From assembly GCA_009760855.2 (NCBI GenBank), contig WPIO01000004.1:395001-415000 (forward strand): DNA of 20,000 nt, read 5' to 3'. Source of the DNA: Cristatella mucedo. Its lineage: Eukaryota > Bryozoa > Phylactolaemata > Cristatellidae. The notes below the pieces were generated by a model. The model worked only from the letters and a program-made list of their open reading frames with translations. It did not search any database and was not told the origin of the DNA. Position numbers and translations under genes: made by a program. Below, one piece after another: positions 10,780 to 19,439 of the stretch; position 1 is the first letter of the stretch, and the number at the start of each line of letters is the position of its first letter.

Positions 10780-11732
10780 CGTTCGTTGTAGAAGTGCAGT
10801 CAGCACTGCACTTCGACCCGGCCTCCAGCAGCTTCCAGACGCCTGTCGAATGCTGGGACCTGTCTGTGACGTCAGAGGGGCATCTGCTGCTGGCTGCAGG
10901 GGAGCACGGCCTGAAGGAATACAGCGAGAGCGGCAGCGAGCTGAGCACCTGGAAACCTGCGAGACGGTGCAACGGACAGGACGATTGGGTTGCTGCAGTG
11001 CGATCTCTGCAAGATGGACGAGCAGTTGTAGGCGTGTGCCACTCACGGCTCGTCGTGCTGCTCAAACGCAGCTCTGCTGCTGATGCTGCTGCAGGGGACC
11101 TATGGCTCGTGGACCAACGTGTCGCTGTGCTGCAGTCACCTCCCAGGAGGCTGTCCGCTCTCGGTGACCTGCTCGCTGTTACTGAGTACAAACTCGACGA
11201 CCAGCAGCAGAAGTGGCTGTGGCAGTCTGGCCCAGGACTTCAGCTGCTGCAGCTGAGTACGGGGCAGCTGTTGCACCGCAGGAAGTACGAGTATGACATA
11301 CTCAGTGTGGCTCTCACTGCTGCTGCTCTGGTCACTGCGAGCAGATATAAGGTGAAGCTGGACGACGGCAGGGAGCTGTTCGTGGTAGACAGCCACAGCC
11401 ACCGAGATGACAGAATGTGGAGACACGAGCTGAGCAGCGATGAGTTCGTGCAGGGCGTTTGTGCTGCATTTGACCTGCTGTACATGGCTGTGCGAGGTAG
11501 GGGAGACAGGAGGAGCAGGGACTGTGTGAGGGCGCTCAGTGCAGAGACTGGAGAGGTGCTGCAGCAAATCCTCTCCTATAGCAGCCATGGGCTGCAGCTG
11601 CCTGTGTACCTGTCTCTGAGCAGTGGACAGAGGACCGTGCTAGGTGTGCTCGGCTATGACGAAGCAAGCAAGATGCTTAGGAATGTGACCGTGTACGCTG
11701 CAGCACTAGCACCAGCAGCAGTCGGCAGTTGA
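10780..11732 (+). CDS. TRIM protein, terminal coding exon (beta-propeller-like C-terminus)
   Basis: The acceptor (a pyrimidine-rich tract then AATGCAG, 10773-10779) joins phase 1 exactly: G from exon 2 plus CG gives Ala, and the frame stays open for 316 residues to the TGA at 11730. The protein shows recurring short strand-turn units such as WDLSVTSEGHLLLAAGEHG and LSALGDLLAVTEY, each with a glycine turn followed by hydrophobic strands. That is how NHL/WD-type propeller blades look in TRIM2/3/71-like proteins. I see no canonical NHL signature, and PRY-SPRY motifs are absent. The exon is markedly GC- and CTG/CAG-rich compared with the surrounding introns. It would serve as the substrate- or RNA-binding domain (inference). 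A second in-phase acceptor at 10794 would drop five residues. Confidence 0.85.
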
Positions 11733-11772
11733 GAGCAGACGATGCTGGGATGCAGCTACCTAGCACTGCGTG

Positions 11773-11866
11773 TCACTCAGCTTCACTTAATAAATGTATC
11801 AACTCCCACTGGCACATGTATGTTTGCCTTGTAATGAACAAATCCGTGAATGTCTGGAATTTTCTC
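11773..11866 (-). CDS. Possible second exon of a small - strand gene
   Basis: This follows an acceptor-like CTCGTAG (11867-11873 on the - strand) with a CT-rich tract before it. It completes the AG left by the 12015-12121 exon (AG+G, Arg) and then reads 30 codons (KFQTFTDLFITRQTYMCQWE and on) to a TGA at 11773-11775. It overlaps the 3' UTR of the TRIM gene in antisense, including its AATAAA. No - strand polyadenylation signal is visible soon after. This is a speculative model without homology support. Confidence 0.22.
11789..11794 (+). terminator. Polyadenylation signal of the TRIM gene
   Basis: An AATAAA lies 56 bases after the TGA at 11730-11732, at a normal distance for the end of the transcript. 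Confidence 0.75.
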
Positions 11867-12014
11867 CTACGAGCACGAGAGCACGAGCAGCTCAAGTGAG
11901 GCCGAAAGCTGCTTTGCAGTACCAGCAACCTGCCAGCGTTGGCCGACCTCCGGCCTCCGGTGCCAGATGCTGCTCTCGCATGACTTACATGTCAAGTAAA
12001 AAAGGAAAGCTTAC

Positions 12015-12121
12015 CTGAGCTCCCGGGTAGAGATTCGCAGGAAGTCTTTGAAATCGGCCAGATCGTCAACAGACTCAGACTTTTCAAAGCAGCTTTCAAG
12101 CTTGAGCTTAACACGGCTCAT
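12015..12121 (-). CDS. Possible first coding exon of a small - strand gene
   Basis: On the - strand an ATG at 12121 (context AAGATGA) opens 35 codons beginning MSRVKLKLESCFEKSESVDD. The exon ends at a strong donor, CTCAG|GTAAGC (intron from 12014), in phase 2. The peptide is charged and amphipathic in style and has no stop. I do not recognise it. It may be the N-terminus of a longer protein, or joined to 11773-11866 to give 66 residues. The support is donor quality and frame only. Confidence 0.3.
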
Positions 12122-12156
12122 CTTCTGAAGCCTTTTCGGCGACTTAAAAAATATCT

Positions 12157-12516
12157 ATGACTGCTTACGGGGACAGAATTTACGAGAGCATGTGCCTGAG
12201 CGAAACCCCTAAGTATTGCGTTTACAGCATTAACGAGTGTGTCAGACATTTGGGGTGTGCATATCAAGACGACCTGATACGTAGACAGATTGCTAAAACT
12301 TTTATGTCAATGCCTTATAAGTGCCGTCGCTGGACAAACTCGACCTTACCCTGCACGTGCAACAGAGCAGGAACAGTAAACGAGACAGAGCAATGGGATC
12401 CGAGATGGGCAGAGCCAGCAAGCAAAAAGGTCAGTGAGGCAGTCATCCTTAGTGACAGCGAGATCCACATTGGCCAACGACATGAATGTTATAATCAACT
12501 TGTTGGGTCAAACTAG
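12157..12516 (+). CDS. Unrecognised 119-codon open frame
   Basis: An ATG-initiated frame (MTAYGDRIYESMCLSETPKY at the start) with several cysteines in its first two thirds (C13, C21, C28 and C34, plus three more between 64 and 77). It has no signal peptide, transmembrane segment or family resemblance that I can name. It lies head-to-head with the putative - strand exon at 12015-12121, 35 bases away. It may be chance, a repeat remnant or an exon. I propose no function. Confidence 0.2.
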   Translation: MTAYGDRIYESMCLSETPKYCVYSINECVRHLGCAYQDDLIRRQIAKTFMSMPYKCRRWTNSTLPCTCNRAGTVNETEQWDPRWAEPASKKVSEAVILSDSEIHIGQRHECYNQLVGSN

Positions 12517-12639
12517 AGTTCTCCAGACAGTCATTACACGAACGGACCTGGCTGTTGTTTGGGTCATCCACGTGAACGTTAAAGTATCCAGCAATCAGTC
12601 ACGTGTCAATCAAATGGCCTGTCACGCACGAATGTTTTA

Positions 12640-13300
12640 GTACGTGTAATGTTTGGGCGGATAGTCGCACACAGCTCAAGACGGCTCCGACAGAGGCTGT
12701 TTTGTAAGGAAACTGTGAACCGGTCCGTGATGGCCACCAGGCTAGCTTAAAAGCATCTGAAAACGCCCAAAAGTGGGTCCGCTATTCTCGGCCAGAAATT
12801 GGGTGATGGCTGGGCAAGTCAGGTGGACCGAACACGATCTCTACCCATTAGTGGCCAATAAAGCCCAGGTCACGGTGCCAAGTCCTGTACGTGGATAGGA
12901 CGTTGTCCTTGGTTGATAACCATCGTTGTATGCAGTGCATGTTGGCTTGGGTCGTTGGCACTGCTTTCCGAGATTACTCTAGCTCCGATATTCGACGTTT
13001 TAGCCTCAAAATGCTCACGTGGTCTCTCTGTCGATGGGGCTATAATAACATCGGTAATTACAGGAGTATCGAAGTAAAGCTGCGAGTCAGTATGGGCGTG
13101 GTACTCTCAGCTGCATCAGTAGGGCCTTGACTGATTATGTCAGAGGCTTCGGCCACAGCTGAAGCATTTTTATTCGTACTAGCATTACTGCTATAACTGG
13201 TTGCAGGTCTTTATTCTCTCGGGTCCTGCTCACACCTTCGCTGGGTCACCAGGTCAGTGTATGGCATTAAATCTCGCCAGCGAAGCTGGTTTTGGTGACG
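12640..13300. other. Non-coding or unrecognised decayed repeat
   Basis: No clear gene. The stretch 12900-13260 may belong to the upstream part of the LINE that begins to be readable at 13320, since composition and position fit, but I cannot identify the N-terminal endonuclease motifs. Confidence 0.35.
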
Positions 13301-13319
13301 AATCGCGAAGTCAGCACCA

Positions 13320-14495
13320 TCTTCTGGGTCTATCCTATCATCGTTCTGATATACCGACCTCTTGCTGGATGTCTTAACTGGTTTATAGAGAAGTTTTCGG
13401 TGTTCCTCGCTAAAATATTTGTGTGTGACAGGCGGTTACTGATTGTAGAAAACTTCAATATTCACGTTGACAACCCTAATAATCGCCATGTCCGCTCGTG
13501 TCTTAGCTGCCTGGAGAATTTCGGTTTGGTCCTACACGTCTGTGGCAATATATTAGATCTTGTTATCACTTCAATATGGATGTCTGCCCCACTGACCTTT
13601 TGGTGTGCCTACTGACCCTCTCGGATCATTGTTCGATCTGGTTTCCTGTTCCTGCTCCGTTGTGCATGCAGAGTGTTGCCGAATTTTTTCAGCGACGTAA
13701 CTTCAAATCATTGACCAAGGCCAACTTTTGAAATCTGTAAGGGATGCGGGTTTTCTTGATCTCGACTCGACTGACAGCCTCGATAGCCCCACTGGTGCAA
13801 TGCACATGACACTTACGAGTGCTCTCGACAAGCATGCTCTGGTACATTCTGTCCGTGTGCAGATTCACAGAAATTACTTTCAATTTACAAGAAAACTTCA
13901 AAAGACGCACCATGTTAAGCGAAGACTTGGACGACGTTTGAAGAACTCCGGGTCGGATGCAGATCTAGTCCATTTCAAAGAACTCTTTCGAGTTTACACC
14001 CGGAAGCTTTCAAAAGGCCAGGGCTTCTTTTTTTCACTCGAAGACTGAAGCCCTTCCAGTCTGAACCGAAACAGATTTTTAAGACGGTAAACAATTTACT
14101 GGCCAACGCTGAGAGGTCTCACTCCCCAAATATTAACGGCTCAGCAGGAACGTTTTCAGCCTTCTTTATTGAAAACATTATGCACATTCGTGCCTCCTTA
14201 AAGCCCCCTCCGACGAAAGTGAGTGCGGAATCGCAACCTGTGACCGTCCTTAAAAAAGATTTGAGATTTCAGCATGCGATTTTGCTGCCTTATCAGGTCT
14301 AATAAAAAGAGGTCGTCCCCTGAAGACCCAATACCATCATATCTGTGGTCTTCATTGGTAGACCAACTTGTTGTTTGTCAAGGATGATATTACTCACCAT
14401 TCAATCACGTTTCCCTTTGCAGACAATGTAAGGCGCCGAGCAAAAAGAGATTTAATTCTTTGAGGGCGCTTGATCAAATACATTATTATTATTAT
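13320..14495 (+). pseudogene. Decayed LINE: endonuclease part of ORF2, internally deleted, with hairpin tail
   Basis: Pieces of a non-LTR retrotransposon apurinic-type endonuclease can be read across frameshifts: VLIYRPLAG, then LLIVENFNIHVDNPNNRHVR (canonical GDFN changed to ENFN, so the catalytic Asp is lost), then GNILDLVITS, then LSDHCSIWF (the conserved SDH motif) in the next frame. 13728-14048 and 14070-14400 carry the endonuclease-RT linker, for example FKTVNNLLANAERSHSPN and later ASLKPPPTKV. The sequence then jumps at 14431 to a tail motif and an ATT run, with no reverse transcriptase between. The same tail ends the LINE copy at 7081. Old and inactive; CR1/L2/Jockey-like grade, clade uncertain. 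Confidence 0.85.
14431..14495 (+). repeat. LINE/SINE 3' tail hairpin followed by (ATT)n
   Basis: AGGCGCCGAGC, then AAAGAGATTTAATTCTTT, then GAGGGCGCT, ending in CATTATTATTATTAT. The outer arms GGCGCC/GGCGC and inner arms AAAGA/TCTTT can pair. The same layout occurs at 7081-7141 (-), 16543-16588 (-) and 19777-19830 (+). Confidence 0.8.
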
Positions 14496-14499
14496 AGTT

Positions 14500-14912
14500 G
14501 TTAAAGTTTTAATGGCCGGCTTAGGCGGAGGAGCTACATCAACGGGACCATCGAAACCATCGTCAAAATATGTGCGACCACAGCTCCTACTGTTGCAATT
14601 AAAGCCGTATAATTTGCTCTTTTCAGCAAACGAAGCAATCATGTCATAGGATTTAACGTTTAAAAGGCTATCAAAGCATTACGCAGTTGTCAATGGGAAT
14701 GCAACCTTTGAGCTCCAAAAACGAAAATCCGATTAATGTTAACTTGCCTATTGCGAGCAACTCATTTTATCTCTGCCGAGCATCAGCTACCAAGGAGAAA
14801 GCATTACAGATACAAGTTATTCTTGATAATTCCGACAAATGCAATCCTGCTTCATCTATGAGACCAAAGTCGAAAACGCTATCGCTTGGCTGCACGCCTC
14901 CAGCAGCGTGAC
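14500..14912. other. Unrecognised segment between LINE and MULE
   Basis: Open frames exist on both strands (14394-14642 on the - strand, 14687-14911 on the + strand). None shows a recognisable domain. Composition is intermediate and clearly less AT-rich than the island to the right of the MULE. Confidence 0.35.
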
Positions 14913-15022
14913 AGGACAAAATTTCCCGACCCAAACTGTTCCGGGCATAATGTCCCTGACAAAATGTCCCAGGACAAAATGTCCCCATACAAAAATGTCC
15001 CAGACAAAATGTCCCCACATGT
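14913..15022 (+). repeat. MULE left terminal inverted repeat
   Basis: Pairs with the complement of 16085-16194 along about 110 bases with few mismatches. It is made of recurring modules of the type TCCCnGGACAAAATG: AATGTCCCTGACAAAATG, TGTCCCAGGACAAAATG, TGTCCCCATACAAAAATG and TGTCCCAGACAAAATG. The inner end is GTCCCCACATGT. Confidence 0.92.
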
Positions 15023-15136
15023 GATATAAAATTAGTAATATTAATGCTATTTTGAACAGATTTTTATTAAAATCAAGAGGGAAATAAATATAAAAGAGTA
15101 GGAAGTTATATCCAGCTATTTGGAGACAGTCTCTTC

Positions 15137-15829
15137 TCATGCAACATCAATTCTAAGGATTTTTGAAATGTCAGTAAGATGCTGCATTCTGACACGGTTG
15201 TAGTAATCAGAAACCACGGTGAACAAGGCTTTGTCTACTTGCTTGTACGTCTTGGGTTTTTTTCTCTGTGGCTGTCCAAGTTCCAGTTGTCTGCGAAACA
15301 GTGCTATGCTGTGTTGTTCCATCTTGATTTTCTTTGATAAGGCAATCGCAGTTGGATGTGCAATTCCAACTGAGTTGTTGAAGCTGTCATGCCATCCTTC
15401 GACTGCATTATTGCTACGAGGTAGGTCAGTAAGGACGCGGTCGTATTGGTTCCACAGCGTAAGTTCAAACCTTGGTAGAATTCTTCTGTTTTGCCTCTGT
15501 CTCCCGATAAAACTGTCCTCAAAGTAGTCCATAATGACATCCATATTACGATAATCATCATCATCTGTAAGCTCCTCAAAAGCTGCAATGACATCCGCAG
15601 TAGGAAAAAATGCAAGGGCCATTAGACTTTTTACCTTGGTGTCAAATTCAGGATCATTATTGTAAGTGGCTGCTAATCCATGCTGTTGCACTTGTCTCCA
15701 TATGCATTGCCCGAAATGAAACATACAAGCCACCATTTTTGCATTCGGGAACTTGTCTTTGAAGGCGTTGATAGCAACCAGCTCGAAGTCCGTAACTATG
15801 GATAAAGGTTGTCCAACGTACGACAGCAT
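15137..15829 (-). pseudogene. MULE transposase, C-terminal part
   Basis: A 230-codon frame from an ATG at 15829 to the stop at 15137. Early residues IVTDFELVAINAFKDKFPNA contain the DxE-type acidic site (TDFE), and MVACMFHFGQCIWRQVQ is the C-x-x-H/FHFxQ-WR block of MULE transposases. LPRSNNAVEGWHDSFN is the conserved NN-x-E-x-W-H block with the final catalytic Glu. The upstream half (FLYWCH or other zinc finger, first catalytic Asp) is missing: an in-frame TAG lies shortly before the ATG and no coding sequence continues to the right TIR. The remaining frame is open throughout, so the deletion may be fairly young, or the frame may start after an acceptor (GTATAG, just upstream). Cut-and-paste transposition is the known role of the family. 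Confidence 0.87.
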
Positions 15830-16084
15830 CGTTATGTGAAGAGAAATCTATACATTATATACTGCTTGAGGATGACCCGGCAGTAGATTAACTAAAAATG
15901 ACCATTTATTAAAGAGGCCTTTGATTAACTGCACATGCATATGTCGAGACTGATGATCACAAGTAATCTCTCTTCAGTCTTCATTAAATATTAAAACTTT
16001 ACATGCTACATTTTATTGGTGAAATATCGAAGCCCATTAATTATTATACATTTAAAATAACATGAATACGATTAATTTATTGTA

Positions 16085-16194
16085 ACATGTGGGGACATTT
16101 TGTCCGGGACGTTTTTGTATGGGGAAATTTTGTCCTGGGACATTTAGTCAGGGACATTATGTCCGGGACATTTCGTCCGGGGACATTTAGTCCT
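16085..16194 (-). repeat. MULE right terminal inverted repeat
   Basis: Starts ACATGTGGGGACATTTTGTC and continues with GGGACATT(T/A)(T/A)GTC(C/A) modules up to AGTCCT at 16194. Beyond it, from 16195, the sequence is a virus-like reading frame whose open phase runs into the repeat. Confidence 0.92.
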
Positions 16195-17111
16195 AGTACC
16201 AAATAATAACGGTTTTATACTATCAGATCTTAATGCAAATGGAAATATAATTATAAACTTATCAGATCTTGTTATTGATAGTGATGCTGTAAAAAAATCT
16301 TATGCAGATGCTAATTTTGTTGTTAATTCTAGAACATCATTGAATCTTAGTGGTAAGCCCATTACAAATCTCGGAACAGGAGTAAATCCTACTGATGCTT
16401 TAATGTAAGTCAGATAAATAATTATGTTAAAAAACCGGCGATGCAATGACTGATGATTTAAATATGAATGGCACTGCTATTAAATCTGCTTATTAGAATT
16501 CTGGTAGTGGAAATCCAACAGCGCTAAATGATAAAAAAAATTCATTTATATAGCGCCCCAAGAGAACTTAATCTCTATTCAGGCGCTTCACGTATGCCTC
16601 GGGGCTCGAGCCCACGACCTCAGTCAGACTTTGGTCGGGACGAGCACCTTAACCGCTGGACCAAACCAGCTCGGCGAATGATGACTTTTGAGTTACGTAC
16701 GGTGGTATGAAAAGAGATGTATTACTAGAAGCATTTCCTTCAACTAAAAATATTAATATGGGTAGTAATTCAATAACAAATGTTGCTGATCCTGTTAATC
16801 TTTCTGATGTTGCAACAAAGAATTATGTAGATAATACAGTTAAAAAGATAACAGAAGTAATAACAATTTCAATGAATCCTAAAGCATTGAACTCAATTTA
16901 AAATCTATCAGTGTCTTATTCATGGATAAATAAAACAGCTCCACCTATAATTTTATTAAGTGTTATGGTTGTTGGAGCATCTAATTGTGTATTCCTTAGA
17001 CCTAGTAGTGATACAACTGTTGTGTCAGGTGAGATAACAGCAATAAATACTTCTCCAAGTGGAGGTGTTGACTTAAAAGTATTATGCTTATTTTACTCGA
17101 TTACCAACTGA
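16195..17111 (+). pseudogene. Broken virus-like tail-fibre-repeat protein gene
   Basis: The reading pieces carry repeats of the phage tail-fibre type, in which an N-x-I-T-N-L-x-x-P segment is followed by D-A-x-x-K-x-Y-V-D. Instances are GKPITNLGTGVNPTDA (ending at a TAA near 16408), KTGDAMTDDLNMNG (16430-16470, another frame) and ITNVADP...DVATKNYVD (16762-16837). A beta-rich C-terminal stretch follows at 16911-17111. The gene is broken by frameshifts, stops and a SINE at 16533-16676. Codons are strongly A/T-rich, unlike the TRIM exons. Such repeats form trimeric fibres in phages; comparable proteins occur in eukaryotic virus-like elements (recollection). The N-terminal part is lost at the MULE junction. 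Confidence 0.65.
16533..16676 (-). mobile_element. tRNA-derived SINE with LINE-type hairpin tail
   Basis: On the - strand the head contains a consensus A-box TGGTCCAGCGG and a B-box GGCTCGAGCCC (one mismatch). It is followed by AAGCGCCTGAATAGAGATTA, AGTTCTCTTGGGGCGCTATA and an A/T tail. Outer arms AGCGCC/GGCGCT and inner arms AGAGA/TCTCT pair perfectly. A possible short target duplication AATGAT lies at 16527-16532 and 16677-16682. It interrupts the tail-fibre-like frame. It is not a functional tRNA gene, because no acceptor stem closes. Confidence 0.8.
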
Positions 17112-17164
17112 TTATTACGTCATTGACAATCTTGGAAATTTAAAGGTAAACCTCTTGGTTAGTT

Positions 17165-17640
17165 GTGTAACCTCCTGAGAAGTATAGATGAATAATCAGA
17201 ACTATTAACTCTTTTAACTTTGTTGCTTTACGTTTATCTATAACTAATGGAAATAGTTTTTAAATAGCACAAATAGCTTCATGATCTAAACAGTGATGAA
17301 TACATGAAGCAGAACAACATACTTTTTTAAGTGTTTCTTGACTATAGAATATAATTTTGTTGGTTTGTGTTTTCTATAAGTATTAGAATTTATGTTACAA
17401 TATGAACAAATTATACTTGTATCATTACGTAAAAGACTAAAATCAAACTCAGTTTTATTCTTGTCAAGATCGCAGATATCACAACGTATTTCATACCTTT
17501 GCTATGGTCTTTTTATTTAGGTGGTTTACAATAAAGATGACCTGATTCAAGGTATTCGGTTTCATTAAATGTATTTAAACATATGTCAGAAAATATTTCC
17601 ATTCTCTTGAGAATGTCATTTTTATTTCTAAATGAAAGAA
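17165..17640 (-). pseudogene. Relic of a Cys-rich, zinc-binding-type protein in the virus-like island
   Basis: On the - strand several frame pieces follow one another. The first, near 17540-17620, reads DILKRMEIFSDICLNTF and continues to GHLYCKPPK. An open piece at 17286-17505 includes RYEIRCDICDLDKNKTEFDF, then IICSYCNINSNTYRKHKP. A last piece has ASCIHHCLDHEAIC in a shifted frame. Two C-x2-C pairs separated by about 20 residues suggest a zinc ribbon or recombinase/HNH-like zinc module, but I see no catalytic motif and assign no function. Stops and frameshifts separate the pieces. Composition matches the neighbouring integrase and fibre relics, supporting a common element. Confidence 0.45.
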
Positions 17641-17672
17641 AACAATAGAGTAAGTTCAATCCTAACTCAGAT

Positions 17673-18526
17673 ATGAGTCATGAATTCAAACCAAGACCTA
17701 AGTATATTCCACAAGGTTTCTTTAATATTGTTGAACCTAATGACAATCATCAAGCAGACATTTTGTATATGCCAAATGATTCTGGATATAAATATGCTTT
17801 GAGTGTTATTGATGCTGCTAGTCGATATAAAAATTCAAGACTACTTAAAATAAAGTCTTCTAAAGAAGTAAGCCAAGCAATAATGGACATTTATAATAAA
17901 GGACTTTTAGAATGGCCAAAGAAGATAACAGTAGATCCATGATCAGAGTTTAAGGGAGAGTTTTCTAAAGAAATGAAAAGACATAAAACAAATATTTTAG
18001 AAGCTACTAGTAAAAAGATTAGATTATGATTAAAAAGATAAAAAAGATAAAAAGATTATGTTGCATTACTTGAAAGAATGAATAGAACATTAGCAGAGAG
18101 AGCATTTATTGCAAAATATGAAAAAGAAGTAGAAAGTATTAATAAAGGAGATTGTACTTAAAATAAAGAGTGTATTGATAATTTACTAAAGATTGGTGAA
18201 TATTTAAATAGTAGTATTTCAAGAACAACTGGTGAAGAACGTTCTTAAGCAACAGGAAAAAAAATAGTAAAACTAATGAAACCAAAATACCATGAAAAGT
18301 AGGAGAACAAGAAAAATTGTTAGAACTAGGAGCAACTGTTAGATATTTATTAGAACCAGGTGACGGAGAAGATGGAAAAAGAAGACGAGCTACAGATCCG
18401 ATATGGAGTTTAACTAAACATAATATTGTTAGAATAATGGTATTGCGAGAACAACCAGTTTGTTTTTCCGTAAATGACGTTAAGAGAAGTTTAGTTAGAG
18501 TGGAGTTGCAAGTGATTAGGATTTAG
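17673..18526 (+). pseudogene. Broken DDE integrase (rve type, F54H12.3/Maverick-Polinton-like)
   Basis: The first piece (17673-17942) contains HQADILYMPND with Asp29, VIDAASRYK, and WPKKITVDP with Asp88, the first two acidic residues of the D,D-E core. The third is the Glu of LLERMNRTLAERAF at 18072-18074. The last piece (18317-18526) has GEDGKRRRATDPIWSL and RSLVRVELQ, the small basic C-terminal domain of this integrase group. It is interrupted by a TGA immediately after VDP, an AAAAAGAT repeat expansion near 18030-18057, and several TAAs at 18160-18300. The family inserts large virus-like DNA elements. Attribution to Maverick/Polinton-type elements rests on remembered similarity to the nematode protein F54H12.3 and should be confirmed. 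Confidence 0.8.
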
Positions 18527-18527
18527 A

Positions 18528-19432
18528 TTAATTTGTAGTATTCAATATTTCTAAAACTATTTTGTTAAATTCTGCTGTAGTAATTTTGTCATCGTCTAAA
18601 GCATCTCTTATCTTTGAAATCAAGTTAAGATTTGCTTGAAGGGTAGAACGTTTTCTTCTATCAGTTTGGGATATTGTACTTCCAACTGATATTAACATTG
18701 TTGCTAGTCCACCTAAAACGGTTACGACATGTGAAAGCTCGTCATATTGTGGAACATATGTATTTGTTACAGTAATTGCAAGAGTTAATTAAATATTTAT
18801 AAATTGAAAACAATGTCTAATTCTTATTAATTTAGTTAGCCATTGCTAACTCTTTCATTATCTAAAAGTATTCGATTGTATTTGTCATTTGCATATTTTG
18901 ATCTTAGATCTGACATGATTGCTCTATATTATTTATTTAATTTCTTATAAAATTCTTTTTTAATTTTACATAATATATCTTTTAGAGGAAATGAACATTT
19001 ACGAGTATGAGAAGAAAATGTTGAGTTATCTATATCAATGATAAAAGTATCATCATCAGTTATTTCACAAACTTCTGGAATGGTATATATTAATTCTGTT
19101 TTATCTTGAATTTCAATTAATAAAGTATTTGGATTTGCATTATTAGCATATCAGAACCAATATAAATCATTAAGTTGTCAATATTTAACCAAAAATGAGT
19201 AGTAGCAAGTTTATGTTTTCTAAAAATACCAAAACCTGTTTTCTATTTTTATATTAAATTTATCATTCAACAAATCTATTGCAATTAAACGAGCAACTAA
19301 ACAAGATCCAATGACTTTTCTTCCATAAAAAGATTCAACAATAACATCTATAACTTTGTTATTACTATTATCTAATTTTTGTATAGATAAATTATAGTTC
19401 TTTATAAAAATTGATTCATTTAATCTAGACAT
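18528..19432 (-). pseudogene. Broken unknown protein of the virus-like island, hydrophobic C-terminal segment
   Basis: On the - strand an ATG at 19432 opens 70 codons (MSRLNESIFIKNYNLSIQKL at the start, later VIGSCLVARLIAIDLLNDKF). Decayed pieces continue through 19200-18800. An 86-codon open piece ends at a TAA at 18528; it contains VVTVLGGLATMLISVGSTI, a likely membrane segment or fusion-peptide-like stretch, followed by a basic QTDRRKR and an alpha-helical acidic tail. No family was recognised. Its 3' end abuts the end of the integrase relic, so the two genes were convergent with almost no gap, which is a compact, virus-like arrangement. Confidence 0.5.
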
Positions 19433-19439
19433 GGTATAG

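Larger units (their letters stand above)
14913..16194 (-). mobile_element. Internally deleted Mutator-like (MULE) DNA transposon
   Basis: A 1282-bp element bounded by inverted terminal repeats (14913-15022 and 16085-16194) and carrying the C-terminal half of a MULE transposase on the - strand (15137-15829). The interior from 15830 to 16084 is AT-rich and non-coding. It lacks the N-terminal zinc-finger region and the first catalytic Asp normally upstream, so it is presumably non-autonomous. I found no clear 8-11 bp target-site duplication (GCAGCGTGAC before against AGTACCAAAT after). Confidence 0.85.

Noticed and set aside
10409-11191. A 260-codon open frame on the - strand
   Set aside because: It is antisense to the terminal TRIM exon, whose GC- and CAG-rich codons leave the opposite strand open; its low-complexity, Ser-rich content fits a shadow.
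14930-15022. CRISPR-like array of regularly spaced TGTCCC repeats
   Set aside because: The modules are imperfect and contiguous, without unique spacers, and they are mirrored as an inverted repeat at 16085-16194, which identifies them as transposon ends.
15219-15527. A 102-codon open frame on the + strand
   Set aside because: It is the complement of the MULE transposase frame.
16600-16680. A functional tRNA gene on the - strand
   Set aside because: A- and B-boxes are present but no acceptor stem closes, and the sequence continues into a SINE body and tail.
17673-18526. In-frame TGA after the conserved VDP of the integrase read as selenocysteine or a reassigned stop
   Set aside because: Further TAA codons, frameshifts and a repeat expansion occur downstream, so ordinary pseudogene decay explains it better.
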